Shown piece by piece: positions 8,509 through 17,191 of a stretch of 64,000 bases of DNA. Numbering within the stretch: the stretch's first letter is position 1; every line of letters starts with the position of its first letter. The DNA comes from Acidobacteriota bacterium. Lineage in GTDB: Bacteria; Acidobacteriota; Terriglobia; Terriglobales; Acidobacteriaceae. The stretch lies in contig JABCZH010000010.1 in the NCBI GenBank assembly GCA_013289795.1, positions 99,308-163,307 of the forward strand. The letters are read 5' to 3'. The translations under genes were made by a program, and so were the position numbers. Below the pieces are notes generated by a model, which ran no database searches, was not told the origin of the DNA, and saw only the letters and a program-made list of their open reading frames with translations.

Positions 8509-9252
8509 ATGACCCTCTCAGGCCGGATCGCGCTGGTCACCGGCGCATCCCAAGGCATTGGCCGTGCCTGCGCCCTCAGACTCGCCGCAGGCGGAGCCGC
8601 CGTTGCCGTCGCTGCCCGCAATCAGGAGAAGTTGAACGAACTGGTGCAGCAGATCACCTCGACTGGCGGCAAGGCCGCAGCTTTCCCCATGGACGTGGCA
8701 GAAGAAGACCAGATCAAGCCCGGCTTCAAGGCTGCGCTAGCCCACTTCGGCAAGATCGATATCTTGGTCAACAACGCCGGCATCACCCGCGACCAACTGG
8801 TGATGCGCATGAAACGCGCCGACTGGGATGCCGTCCTCAACACCAACTTGACTTCGGCCTATCTTTGCACTCAGCAAGTGATGAGTTCCATGCTCAAACA
8901 GCGATGGGGACGTATTGTGAACATAACTTCTGTCTTCGGTCAGATGGGCCAGGCCGGGCAAGCCAACTACGCCTCCTCAAAGGCGGGCCTTATCGGATTG
9001 ACCATGGCCATCGCACGGGAAGTGGGATCGCGCAATATTACTTGCAACGCGGTTGCGCCGGGCTTCATCGAAACGTCTATGACGTCTGTGCTAGGGGAAG
9101 ACTTCAAGCAAATGGCAGTGAAGAACATTCCTCTGGGACGCGTGGGATCGCCGGAAGACGTGGCCGGCGCGGTGGCGTTTCTGGCATCCGATGAGGCTTC
9201 CTACATCACCGGGCACGTGTTGAGTGTGAATGGCGGAATGCTGATGGGATAG
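8509..9252 (+). CDS. fabG: 3-oxoacyl-[acyl-carrier-protein] reductase, SDR family
   Basis: A 247-residue short-chain dehydrogenase/reductase that should reduce 3-oxoacyl-ACP with NADPH in fatty acid elongation. The cofactor motif VTGASQGIGRA, the NNAGITRD block, the catalytic Ser in NITSVFG and the YxxxK pair (NYASSKAGLIG) are all present. The C-terminal SVNGGMLMG is typical of FabG. The length matches the family. AAGGAG is six bases from the ATG. It does not sit with other fab genes, so a different SDR substrate cannot be excluded, but the match to FabG is close. Confidence 0.88.
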   Translation: MTLSGRIALVTGASQGIGRACALRLAAGGAAVAVAARNQEKLNELVQQITSTGGKAAAFPMDVAEEDQIKPGFKAALAHFGKIDILVNNAGITRDQLVMRMKRADWDAVLNTNLTSAYLCTQQVMSSMLKQRWGRIVNITSVFGQMGQAGQANYASSKAGLIGLTMAIAREVGSRNITCNAVAPGFIETSMTSVLGEDFKQMAVKNIPLGRVGSPEDVAGAVAFLASDEASYITGHVLSVNGGMLMG

Positions 9253-9260
9253 AAAGACCT

Positions 9261-9357
9261 AACCACAAAGGACACGGAGTTCACAGAGGCAAACGTGGAA
9301 AGAACAAAAGAACCGGAAGAGAGAGTTTCCTCTGTGCCCCCTGTGTTCTCTGTGGTT
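9261..9357. repeat. dispersed palindromic repeat, ACCACAGAGG type, copy 1
   Basis: Two 29-base arms, 9261-9289 and 9329-9357, are inverted copies with 23 of 29 positions paired. The right arm reads CCTCTGTG...TTCTCTGTGGTT. The loop is about 39 bases. A second copy with the same arm sequences lies at 18314-18380, so this is a family, not a chance hairpin. The right arm runs into the start of the following GNAT gene. Confidence 0.75.
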
Positions 9358-9828
9358 AAGGATTTTTCAATCCAACAGGGAGTAACCCCGACGCAAATCG
9401 CCCAAGCTCGTGAACTATTCCTCGAATACTCCAAATCTCTTGGCTTCAGTCTGTGCTTCCAGAATTTCGATCAGGAACTCGCGGGATTACCCGGCGATTA
9501 CGCGCCTCCTGGTGGCCGTCTTCTATTGGCCGATTTCCAGGGCGAAGTCGCAGGCTGCGTGGCCCTGCACAAGATCGAAACCGAAGTCTGTGAGATGAAA
9601 CGGCTTTACATCCGCACCAAGTTTCGGGGTAGGGGTCTGGGCCGGATTCTTGCCGAGGCGATCATCGCCGAAGCCCGCCAGATCGGCTACCTGCGCATGC
9701 GGCTCGACACTGTCGGTCCGGTAATGAAAGACGCCGTAGCCATGTATCGCAAGCTGGGATTTCGAGAGATCGCGCCCTATCGCGCGAATCCTATGGCCGG
9801 CACACTCTATCTTGAACTGACGCTCTGA
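9352..9828 (+). CDS. GNAT family N-acetyltransferase
   Basis: A cytosolic acetyltransferase of about 158 residues. The acetyl-CoA loop is [17 protein letters not shown], followed by [12 protein letters not shown] and the typical late motif [11 protein letters not shown]. The substrate is unknown. The start is uncertain: the upstream region is a palindromic repeat that is open in this frame, giving a possible GTG at 9295. I prefer GTG at 9352, near the end of the repeat, since the conserved part begins at [13 protein letters not shown]. It lies downstream of fabG and upstream of the dienelactone hydrolase gene on the same strand. Confidence 0.75.
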   Translation: MVKDFSIQQGVTPTQIAQARELFLEYSKSLGFSLCFQNFDQELAGLPGDYAPPGGRLLLADFQGEVAGCVALHKIETEVCEMKRLYIRTKFRGRGLGRILAEAIIAEARQIGYLRMRLDTVGPVMKDAVAMYRKLGFREIAPYRANPMAGTLYLELTL

Positions 9829-9870
9829 TGGCGGTTGCGATAGTATTCTAAACATTCAAGGAACAATCCC

Positions 9871-10608
9871 ATGAAGAGAACCCTTCTCTCTCTTATTATC
9901 TTGTCGCTCACTCTATCCGCCGCCGCGGCCACATCCAAGAATGTCTCTTACAAGAGCGGTGACGAAACCGTGCAAGGCATTCTCTACACGCCAGCCGGCA
10001 AAGGTCCGTTTCCCGCCATTATTGTGATTCACGAATGGTGGGGTCTCAGCGATTGGGTCAAGGAGCAGGCATCCAAGCTCTCGGATCAGGGGTACGTCGC
10101 GCTGGCCGTCGATCTTTACCGTGGCAAGGTTGCTACGACCGCCGAAGTTGCTCACGAACTGATGAACGGACTGCCGGAAGACCGCGCCAAACGCGACCTT
10201 CATGCCGCCTTTGATTACCTGGCCTCACAGCCGAACGTGAAAAAGGACCGCATTGGCTCCATCGGCTGGTGTATGGGCGGAGGGCTCTCGCTCGATGTTG
10301 CCCTTCAGCAGCCGACTTTGCGCGCAGTCGTAATCAACTACGGTCGTCTGGTCACCGACCCGCAGTCTCTGAAACAAATTAACGCCTCAGTGCTTGGGCT
10401 TTTTGGCGCTCATGATCAGGGCATTACGCCGAGCGTTCCCAAATTCGAGAGTAGTCTTAAGGAACTCGGTAAGAATGTCGATATCAAAATCTATCCCGAT
10501 GCGGGACACGGCTTTGAAAACCCCGTCAACAAAGACGGATACCGTGCCGACGATGCTGCCGATGCCTGGAAGCGTACGGTTAAGTTCTTTGCTGCCACGC
10601 TGAACTAG
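9871..10608 (+). CDS. exported dienelactone hydrolase family protein
   Basis: A 245-residue alpha/beta hydrolase with a signal peptide (residues 1-20). The dienelactone hydrolase triad is visible: Cys134 in IGWCMGGG, Asp182 in GAHDQG and His213 in DAGHGFENP. The oxyanion region VIHEWWGL is also typical. The family hydrolyses lactones or esters, classically dienelactone in chloroaromatic breakdown; the export signal suggests a periplasmic ester substrate instead. AAGGAAC precedes the ATG. It follows the GNAT gene by 42 bases, but no catabolic genes lie nearby, so the true substrate is unknown. Confidence 0.85.
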   Translation: MKRTLLSLIILSLTLSAAAATSKNVSYKSGDETVQGILYTPAGKGPFPAIIVIHEWWGLSDWVKEQASKLSDQGYVALAVDLYRGKVATTAEVAHELMNGLPEDRAKRDLHAAFDYLASQPNVKKDRIGSIGWCMGGGLSLDVALQQPTLRAVVINYGRLVTDPQSLKQINASVLGLFGAHDQGITPSVPKFESSLKELGKNVDIKIYPDAGHGFENPVNKDGYRADDAADAWKRTVKFFAATLN

Positions 10609-10698
10609 CAAGAACCAGAAGCGTTTGATTGCTCAGCGCCCAGGTTGGCCTCTGGTCACAAGGTTTAGCCACCTGCCGCTTGGGCAGCGAAATTCCAC

Positions 10699-10727
10699 TT
10701 GCCAGACCGTACTACTCTGGTTACTAT
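10699..10727 (+). promoter_or_regulatory. promoter of the XRE regulator gene
   Basis: TTGCCA (10699-10704) and TACTAT (10722-10727) are separated by 17 bases, a good sigma-70 promoter. The start of transcription would fall near 10734, so translation must begin downstream at 10765 and not at the in-frame ATG at 10699. Confidence 0.6.
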
Positions 10728-10764
10728 TCTGCATCGCGGAGAACGCATTTTGGCTTCCTTCTCA

Positions 10765-11112
10765 ATGAACATCGGTGAGACCATCCGGAACTACCGGCTG
10801 CAGAAGGGAATGTCACAAGGCGATATCGAGAAGCGCACCGGTTTGCTGCGTTGCTATCTCTCGCGAGTGGAAAACGGGCACACTATCCCTTCTCTCGACA
10901 CGCTTTCCAAGATTGCCGGTGCCATGGAACTGCCGCTGTCCCAGTTCTTCTCCGAGGCTGGCCACACCAACGGCGGCAAAGGTCTGCCACAACTCTCCGA
11001 CGATGAAGTCCGCTTCCTCAGTCAGATCCGCCGCTATTCCGTCAGCCTGAACGACAGCGATCGAAAGCTGGTCCTGGCCATGGTGAAGAAAATGGCCTCT
11101 AACGCGAAATAG
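10765..11112 (+). CDS. XRE-family helix-turn-helix regulator
   Basis: A 115-residue cytosolic DNA-binding protein. The HTH_3 domain covers residues 1-62: IGETIRNYRLQKGMSQGDIE, then a recognition helix around LLRCYLSRVENGHTIPS, ending LSKIAGAMELPLSQFF. The C-terminal 50 residues (LSDDEVRFLSQIRRYSV...) are helical and could mediate dimerisation or sensing. No metabolic neighbour points to its target. The start at 10765 is favoured by the promoter mapped just upstream. Confidence 0.85.
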   Translation: MNIGETIRNYRLQKGMSQGDIEKRTGLLRCYLSRVENGHTIPSLDTLSKIAGAMELPLSQFFSEAGHTNGGKGLPQLSDDEVRFLSQIRRYSVSLNDSDRKLVLAMVKKMASNAK

Positions 11113-11214
11113 CCGTCTCTATTTGGTGACTTTCGTACCATCCTTCGCGATGACCCACCGGTACCTCGTCCCCAACCCCCAGTAGAATCTAGACTGTTGG
11201 TTGGAGAACTCTCG

Positions 11215-11859
11215 GTGACCATAGACGAAGAACTGACCCACCTCGAGACCCAGTTGCGCCGACTCAAGATTGAGTACGAAGTCTATTTCAGCAACCCAAC
11301 CAAGAAACCGCCCACCGATGTCGAGTGGAAGGTCCTGAGTTTGCTCCGCAAGTTCAGCGACGGCGGGCGGATGAGCTTTTCGCAGCGTTACCGCTACAAC
11401 GAAATGGCGCAACGCTACGCGATTTATAGCGATCTGTGGCGTAAGAAAGCCCGCATTCGGGAGGAAGGCTACCGGCGTCCCCAGGATGCTTTGCTTTCGG
11501 TGCAGGGAGTTCGGCCGGCGGAAGGAATTGAACCAGAACACCATCCGGTGTACGGACTAGGTCAGGCTCGCGCTGCAACCGGAACCGCGGCCGCGCCCGC
11601 GAAAGCGCAGGAAGAACCGCTCACCGTGCAATGCTCCGATCCCTCCGCTGAACGCGACCAGGTAGAAAAGCTCTACCACGCCCTCACCGAAGCCAAGAAG
11701 AAGAGCGGAGAGTCGGTTGCCGGCAACCTCGACAGTTTCGCTTCGTTCGTACAGAAGAAGACTGCACAGATCCGCCAGGAGAACGGTTGCCAGGCAGTGG
11801 AATACACGGTTGAGATGCAGGACGGCCAAGTCAAACTGAAGGCGCGAGCCAAAGTGTAG
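11215..11859 (+). CDS. MXAN_5187 C-terminal-type protein
   Basis: A 214-residue cytosolic protein in two parts. Residues 1-85 are highly charged and helical: THLETQLRRLKIEYEVYFSN, KKPPT, then FSQRYRYNEMAQRYAIYSDLW and a REEGYRRP end. This pattern matches my memory of the family named after Myxococcus MXAN_5187 C-terminus. After a low-complexity Ala/Glu linker, residues 140-214 form a second helical and beta segment. Function unknown. I chose GTG at 11215 with GGAG 8 bases upstream over TTG at 11197. It lies between an XRE regulator and purH. Confidence 0.65.
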   Translation: MTIDEELTHLETQLRRLKIEYEVYFSNPTKKPPTDVEWKVLSLLRKFSDGGRMSFSQRYRYNEMAQRYAIYSDLWRKKARIREEGYRRPQDALLSVQGVRPAEGIEPEHHPVYGLGQARAATGTAAAPAKAQEEPLTVQCSDPSAERDQVEKLYHALTEAKKKSGESVAGNLDSFASFVQKKTAQIRQENGCQAVEYTVEMQDGQVKLKARAKV

Positions 11860-12034
11860 TTGTCGAGCGTCTTGGGAAGGCCCGCGTCTTACTCGTGCCG
11901 GTCAAGCCACTTAAGAGAGGCCGGTTTTAGCTGCTGGAGGGACGCGCCCGCTCCTCGCCCCCTCCCGGCTTCTCCGCTGATAGAATCTTCCGTTACCCTT
12001 TTCACTCTCAAATCATTCTCCATCGAGGCTCTTG

Positions 12035-13588
12035 ATGTCCAGAATCCAGCGGGCCATTCTCAGCGTTACGGACAAGACGGGGTTGGCCGATTTTGCTCGC
12101 AAGCTTTCTGGGTTGGGGGTGGAACTGATCTCGACTGGTGGCACAGCCAAATTGCTGCGCGAATCGAACATTCCGGTGAAAGACATTTCCGAGCTGACCG
12201 GCTTCCCTGAAATGCTGGACGGGCGGGTCAAGACGCTTCATCCCAAGGTGCATGGTGGCATCCTGCATCGACGCGACGATCCCGCCCATCGCACCGCCGT
12301 GGCTGAGCACGGCATCAAGCCGATCGACATGGTGGTGGTGAATCTCTATGCCTTCGAGAAGACCGCGGCCAAGCCCGGAGTATCCTTTGACGAACTGATC
12401 GAGAACATCGACATCGGCGGTCCCTCGATGATTCGCTCCGCCGCCAAGAATTTCCAGGACGTTGCCGTCGTGACCTCACCGGCTGATTATCCTGCAATCG
12501 CGGAAGAGATGGCGAAGTCGGGCGGAGAATTGTCGTCCGCAACCACGTGGCGGCTGGCGCAGAGAGCCTTCGCCACGACCGCCGCCTATGACTCGGCCAT
12601 CGCGTCCACGCTGGAGCGTGTCAGCGCAAATGGGGGAAGCACCTTCCAGGACAAAGGCTTCCCGCAGAATCTGCGGCTTTCATTCAGCAAGATCATGGAC
12701 CTGCGGTACGGAGAGAATCCACATCAGAAAGCCGCGATGTACTCCGATGGCTCTGGGCAGGGCGTGGCCAACGGCCACCAGATTCAAGGCAAGGAGCTTT
12801 CCTACAACAATATCGTGGACCTGCAGGCGGCATGGGACCTGGCCCAGGAATTCGACGAGCCGGTTTGTGCCATTATCAAACACACAAATCCAGCTGGCGC
12901 GGCCACCGGCAAGACCTTGGCTGAGGCCTACAGGAAAGCCCTCGAAAGCGACCCGGTGTCGGCATTCGGCGGAGTGATTGGGGTGAATCGGCCCATCGAC
13001 GGCACGGCTGCCGAAGAAATGGCCAAATTGTTTCTAGAAGTGATCGCGGCGCCGAAGTTCGACGAGGCGGCCAAGGCAGTATTCAGCGCCAAAAAGAACC
13101 TTCGGTTGGTCGAGATTACGAATGCTCCACAGAAATGGGTGCTGAAGGATGTCTCGGGTGGAATCCTCTTGCAGGACGCCGATGTCCGCCCGCTCCACGA
13201 TAGCGATCTAAAGGTGGTCACCAAACGCCCGCCCACAGCGGAAGAGAAGCGTGCACTTTTATTCGCCTGGAAGGTCTGCAAACATGTGAAATCCAATGCC
13301 ATCCTATACGCGCGCGAGGGACAAACCGTCGGCGTCGGCGCTGGACAAATGAGCCGTGTGGATTCCTGCAAAATGGGAGCAATGAAAGCGGTTTTGCCGC
13401 TGCAAGGCACAGTCGCAGCTTCGGACGCCTTTTTCCCATTTCCCGATGGAGTCGAAGAAATTGCAAAAGCTGGCGCCACCGCTATCATTCAGCCAGGAGG
13501 CTCGGTTCGCGACCAGGAAGTCATTGACGCGACGGATCGCCACGGCATGGCAATGGTTTTCACCGGAGTGCGCCACTTCCGCCATTAA
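12035..13588 (+). CDS. purH: bifunctional AICAR transformylase / IMP cyclohydrolase
   Basis: PurH carries out the last two steps to IMP in the cytosol. The N-terminal IMP cyclohydrolase (about residues 1-190) shows [14 protein letters not shown] [41 protein letters not shown] and [10 protein letters not shown]. The C-terminal transformylase domain shows [31 protein letters not shown] and [14 protein letters not shown]. The length of 517 is normal. The ATG at 12035 has CGAGG 6 bases upstream; a TTG directly before it is less likely. It stands alone rather than in a purine operon. Confidence 0.96.
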   Translation: MSRIQRAILSVTDKTGLADFARKLSGLGVELISTGGTAKLLRESNIPVKDISELTGFPEMLDGRVKTLHPKVHGGILHRRDDPAHRTAVAEHGIKPIDMVVVNLYAFEKTAAKPGVSFDELIENIDIGGPSMIRSAAKNFQDVAVVTSPADYPAIAEEMAKSGGELSSATTWRLAQRAFATTAAYDSAIASTLERVSANGGSTFQDKGFPQNLRLSFSKIMDLRYGENPHQKAAMYSDGSGQGVANGHQIQGKELSYNNIVDLQAAWDLAQEFDEPVCAIIKHTNPAGAATGKTLAEAYRKALESDPVSAFGGVIGVNRPIDGTAAEEMAKLFLEVIAAPKFDEAAKAVFSAKKNLRLVEITNAPQKWVLKDVSGGILLQDADVRPLHDSDLKVVTKRPPTAEEKRALLFAWKVCKHVKSNAILYAREGQTVGVGAGQMSRVDSCKMGAMKAVLPLQGTVAASDAFFPFPDGVEEIAKAGATAIIQPGGSVRDQEVIDATDRHGMAMVFTGVRHFRH

Positions 13589-13766
13589 CATGGCCGCTCA
13601 GCCATTGCCAGTCGCTGACAGTCCCTGTACCTCCGAATCTGCGTGTGCCGCGTTCCAGGCACCGTTTTACCCAATCTCCGGCGACAAGGGTTTACAATAA
13701 TCCGAGCACCCGCTGGCAGCGATTCGGCATCCAAAACGCTGTAGCTATCGTGATCGAAGGTCTTTA

Positions 13767-15857
13767 ATGAAAAGTGTTTATTGCGTTTTTGCGTTGTTAA
13801 CGGCGATGGTTGCAGGGGCACAGCAAACGCCAGCCCCTTCCGTCTCAGATCCCGCGACTTCCGCGCCTGCGGCGGCGAAACCGGCTGCCCCAGCTCCTGC
13901 GCGAAAAGTAGATCGCGCTGCCGCCTACTATCACTACACCCTGGCTCACCTCTATGAGGAGCAGGTGGCGATGTACGGCCGCAGTGAGCTGGTCACCAAG
14001 GCCATCGAAGAGTACCGCCAGGCCATTGAGGCTGACCCCACCTCGGAGTATCTTACTTCCGCTCTGGCTGAGCTCTATACCCGTGCGGGAAGAATCCGCG
14101 ATGCGGTGCTGGAAGCGCAGGACATTCTCAAGCGCGATCCCAATAACCTCGAAGCCCACAAACTGCTGGGCCGCATTTATCTGAAATCTTTGGGCGATGT
14201 GCAGGCTGGAACTGCCTCGGACAGTGTGCTCAAGCTGGCCATCGAGCAGTGGGAACAAATCGTCAAGCTGGAGCCTGACAGTGTGGACGACCGCCTGTTA
14301 TTGGGCCGGCTCTACAAAGTCAACAACGATCTTCGGAAAGCCGAAGAACAATTCAAGACCGCTGTGAAGTTGCAGCCCGACTCTGAGGATGCCGTCACCA
14401 CGCTGGCCCTGTTCTATACCGAAGAAGGAGACTCGACTCGCGCCGCCGAGGTGTTGAGTTCCGTCCCTGATGCGGCGCGCTCCGCCAAGCTGTACTCCGT
14501 CCTCGGCTATGCCTACGAGCAGCAGAAAGAATACAAGAAGGCGATTGACGCCTACCGCAAGGCGGCCGAACTCGATCGCGACAATCTCGACGCCATTCGT
14601 GGCCTGGCTGAGAACCTGATGAACGATGGGCAGACCGACGCCGCCCTCGAGCAATACAAGATCATCGCCGACGCCAATCCCGACGACGCCCAGACCTACC
14701 TGCGCATGGCGGAGATTTATCGCCGCCGGGGACAATTCGATCTCGCCCTCACCAACCTGACAAAAGCCGAGTCCATGGTGCAGGACTCCATGGAAGTTCC
14801 CTACAACCGTGCCGCCGTCTATCAAGCCCAGGGACGCTATGACGAGGCGGCGCAGATTCTGCAAGACCTGCTGAAAAAGACCGACAAGACTGACAACAAC
14901 TATTCCCAGGGCGAGAAAAACAATCGTGCGCTGTTTCTGGAGCGGCTGGGAACCATTTATCGCGACAACAGCAACACCACTCTTGCCATTGAAACCTTTC
15001 GCAAGATGTTGACCCTCGGCGATGAGAACGCCGAGCGCGGCTACCAGCAGATCATTGACAGCTACCGCGAAGCCAAGCTATGGCAGCAGGCCACCGACAT
15101 CGCCAAGGAAGCCGTGCAGAAGCTGCCCAACGACCGCGACCTGAAGATGGTGTACGCGGCGCAACTCAGCGACATGGGTCAGCCCGACGAGGCCTTGCAG
15201 CAGGTGAAGTCGCTGCTCAAGGGTACCCCGGAGGATCGTGATGTCTACATCCGGCTGGCCCAGATCGACAGCCGTCTGAAACGCTGGCAGGATGCCGAGG
15301 ACAACCTCAACAAGGCGGCTCAGCTTTCCACCAAGGACGAAGATCAAAAGTACGTTGATTTTCTCCGCGGTTCCAATTACGAGCGTCAGAAAAAATACGA
15401 TCAGGCGGAACAGGTATTTCGCAAACTTTTGGCCGGCGATCCGCAGAATGCCGCCGTGCTCAACTATCTGGGTTACATGCTGGCCGACCGCGGCAGCAAG
15501 CTGGATGAAGCTCTGATCATGATTAAGAAAGCGGTGGAACTGGATCCCGCCAACGGCGCTTATCTCGACTCGCTGGGCTGGGCTTATTTCAAGCTGGGCA
15601 AGTACGAACTGGCAGAAGATAACCTGACCCGTGCCTCGCAGCACATGGGCGCCGATCCCACAGTGCAGGCGCATCTCGGCGACCTCTATCAGAAGACCGG
15701 ACGCCTGAAGTTGGCCGTCGCGCACTGGGACCGTGCCATCCAAGAATGGAACAAAACCGTCGCCGCGGAAGTGGATAGCGACGAAATGGCCAAAACCCAG
15801 AAAGACCTTGAGTCTGCCAAGGTCAAGTTGGCCAAAGAGAGCTCAGAGCAGAAGTAG
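13767..15857 (+). CDS. exported tetratricopeptide repeat protein
   Basis: A 696-residue protein with a signal peptide (about residues 1-18, ending AGAQQ), a Pro/Ala linker, and then about fifteen TPR units to the C-terminus (for example residues around YRQAIEADPTSEYLTSALA and NYLGYMLADRGSKLDEAL). TPR arrays bind peptides or other proteins; it should act in the periplasm or at the outer membrane as a scaffold. The last 40 residues are a charged helix rich in Lys and Glu. It starts 178 bases after purH. The partner is not known, and proteins of this type are common in Acidobacteriota. Confidence 0.85.
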   Translation: MKSVYCVFALLTAMVAGAQQTPAPSVSDPATSAPAAAKPAAPAPARKVDRAAAYYHYTLAHLYEEQVAMYGRSELVTKAIEEYRQAIEADPTSEYLTSALAELYTRAGRIRDAVLEAQDILKRDPNNLEAHKLLGRIYLKSLGDVQAGTASDSVLKLAIEQWEQIVKLEPDSVDDRLLLGRLYKVNNDLRKAEEQFKTAVKLQPDSEDAVTTLALFYTEEGDSTRAAEVLSSVPDAARSAKLYSVLGYAYEQQKEYKKAIDAYRKAAELDRDNLDAIRGLAENLMNDGQTDAALEQYKIIADANPDDAQTYLRMAEIYRRRGQFDLALTNLTKAESMVQDSMEVPYNRAAVYQAQGRYDEAAQILQDLLKKTDKTDNNYSQGEKNNRALFLERLGTIYRDNSNTTLAIETFRKMLTLGDENAERGYQQIIDSYREAKLWQQATDIAKEAVQKLPNDRDLKMVYAAQLSDMGQPDEALQQVKSLLKGTPEDRDVYIRLAQIDSRLKRWQDAEDNLNKAAQLSTKDEDQKYVDFLRGSNYERQKKYDQAEQVFRKLLAGDPQNAAVLNYLGYMLADRGSKLDEALIMIKKAVELDPANGAYLDSLGWAYFKLGKYELAEDNLTRASQHMGADPTVQAHLGDLYQKTGRLKLAVAHWDRAIQEWNKTVAAEVDSDEMAKTQKDLESAKVKLAKESSEQK

Positions 15858-15913
15858 TCTTCAACCTCGCAAATCGAGCCGACGAACGAGATGAAGTTGA
15901 AACTTCGCGTCGT

Positions 15914-16255
15914 CTAAAAGCCGACCGCTGCCTCCATAACCGTAGGTTTCCAGTCAACAACTTTGTTTATGTTCGTCATTTTCAAGATGTGTTCCACGTG
16001 GTTGTTGACGCCCGCCAACCGCAACTCCCCGCCCGCTTCCTTCACCTGGCCTGCCGACGTCACGATGATCCCGATTCCAGTGCTGTCAATGTGGCTCACG
16101 TGGGTCAGGTCAAAGCTGATCTTTTTCCGGTTCTCTTTCACCAGGTTTTCGGTGGTCCATTCCAGGTGCTGGCAATCTCTGCCAATGGTGATCTTTCCGG
16201 TTATTTCCAGAACAACGATGTCAGGTGGCAACTGCTTGGTTTGAATCTCAAGCAT
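15914..16255 (-). CDS. STAS-domain anti-sigma factor antagonist
   Basis: A 113-residue single STAS domain, the SpoIIAA/RsbV type that is switched by phosphorylation and releases a sigma factor by binding its anti-sigma kinase. The phosphorylated Ser would be Ser58 in SHIDSTGIGI. Other family features are IVVLEITGKITIG at the start and AGGELRLAGV. AAGGAGC lies before the ATG at 16255. No RsbW-type kinase or PP2C phosphatase is adjacent, so its partners lie elsewhere. It converges on the TPR gene. Confidence 0.88.
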   Translation of the reverse strand: MLEIQTKQLPPDIVVLEITGKITIGRDCQHLEWTTENLVKENRKKISFDLTHVSHIDSTGIGIIVTSAGQVKEAGGELRLAGVNNHVEHILKMTNINKVVDWKPTVMEAAVGF

Positions 16256-16406
16256 AAGTCAGCTCCTTTCGGATATCTGCACTTCTGCTAACGGAACCCG
16301 CTGAACATGACCCACATCGGTATCGTTGCGCGATCATCTTAGGGGTCGGGTCGCGGCAAGTCAATGCAGGCGGGAGTCTTAGCGTGGCTTTGTATTGATA
16401 GCAATG

Positions 16407-16481
16407 CTAGCCCCGGGGGGCGACCACATCGACGCCGCGGTCGCGCAAATCGGCAACATCGCGAGTCGCGAGCGTTGATCG
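16407..16481 (-). pseudogene. relic of a VapC-type PIN toxin C-terminus
   Basis: Read on the minus strand, this stretch gives STLATRDVADLRDRGVDVV followed by APRG and a stop at 16407. That is the usual C-terminal pattern of VapC toxins (ATRNVxDFxxxGVxVVNPW). A TAG stops the frame two codons before, and no start or N-terminal PIN half remains. It therefore looks like the decayed end of a lost toxin gene, in the 314-base gap between the STAS gene and the next rightward gene. Confidence 0.5.
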
Positions 16482-16569
16482 CTAGAGAGCGGGGGCTGCG
16501 TGTCTTTATGACAGGAAGGGTCACTCCCGAGCGACTTGGCACCGATTCCAGACTGTGCAACAAAAGACT

Positions 16570-17019
16570 ATGCGCGCGCGACCACTCCCAAAGCTCGCCG
16601 TCTGTTTCCTTTACTGCCTGCCGACGCTGTTATCCGCCCAACAAAAGTCGCCAGAGGGAGAGAAGATTCTCGCTCTGGAAAGGAAATGGACAGAGAGTTA
16701 TAAGCAGCGCGACGTAGCCATCTTGTCGTCTTTGCTGGCCGAGGACTTCATCATTACCATCGAGGATGGAAGCACCTACGGGAAGACCGGCTACATCAGC
16801 CACAGCGCTGATTCCTCGGTCCACGTGGATGTCGCCGAGCTGTCCGAGCTAAAGGTTCGCCTGCACGGAGACACGGCGGTGGTCACCGGCGCATATCACG
16901 AGACCGGGGACTCGAAGGGCAAGCACTACGAATACCGCGATCGCCTGACCGATGTCTGGATGAAACACGATGGCAAGTGGCGGGTGATCGCGTCCCACTA
17001 CAGCGTTCCGCTCAAGTAG
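16570..17019 (+). CDS. secreted SnoaL/DUF4440-type protein
   Basis: A 149-residue exported protein: signal peptide about 1-24 (ending LLSAQQ), then a cone-shaped NTF2-like domain. The pattern LERKWTESYKQRDVAILSSLLAEDFIITIEDG is typical of the DUF4440/SnoaL-like group, as are DVAELSELKVRLHGDTAVVTG and the closing DVWMKHDGKWRVIASH. Function unknown; such proteins bind small ligands or act as isomerase-like folds. The ATG at 16570 gives the signal peptide; a GTG at 16555 is in frame. A similar exported protein is encoded at 54988. Confidence 0.78.
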   Translation: MRARPLPKLAVCFLYCLPTLLSAQQKSPEGEKILALERKWTESYKQRDVAILSSLLAEDFIITIEDGSTYGKTGYISHSADSSVHVDVAELSELKVRLHGDTAVVTGAYHETGDSKGKHYEYRDRLTDVWMKHDGKWRVIASHYSVPLK

Positions 17020-17028
17020 CGACAGGAA

Positions 17029-17124
17029 TTACTTGATGACGTGGAACGGCACATTGCTGGTCAGCGTCCCGCCGGGGCTGGTCACGGTGACATAACCCGT
17101 CGTCGCTCCAGCGTGGCTCCCTGT
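17029..17124 (-). pseudogene. relic of an IPT/TIG-domain protein C-terminus
   Basis: On the minus strand the frame reads GSHAGATTGYVTVTSPGG then TLTSNVPFHVIK and stops at 17029. This is the last beta strands of an IPT/TIG immunoglobulin-like domain, as found at the ends of long surface proteins. No upstream coding continues: the frame is cut by the GCTGANN repeat block and then by dgt on the other strand. I read it as a remnant of a deleted gene. Confidence 0.5.
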
Positions 17125-17136
17125 CCATCGCCTACG

Positions 17137-17171
17137 GCTGAATGCTGAGAGCTGAAGGCTGATAGCTGACG
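17137..17171. repeat. five tandem GCTGANN heptads
   Basis: Five perfect seven-base units GCTGAAT, GCTGAGA, GCTGAAG, GCTGATA, GCTGACG lie end to end, 20 bases before the dgt ATG. The fixed five bases are identical in each unit. They could be a repeat family member or part of the dgt leader. Confidence 0.7.
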
Positions 17172-17191
17172 CCGTCTGCTAAACTTCCCTC

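Noticed and set aside
7905..9194. 429-codon frame crossing the secreted-protein gene and fabG
   Set aside because: It overlaps two well-supported genes in another frame and is Arg/Ser/Pro-rich nonsense.
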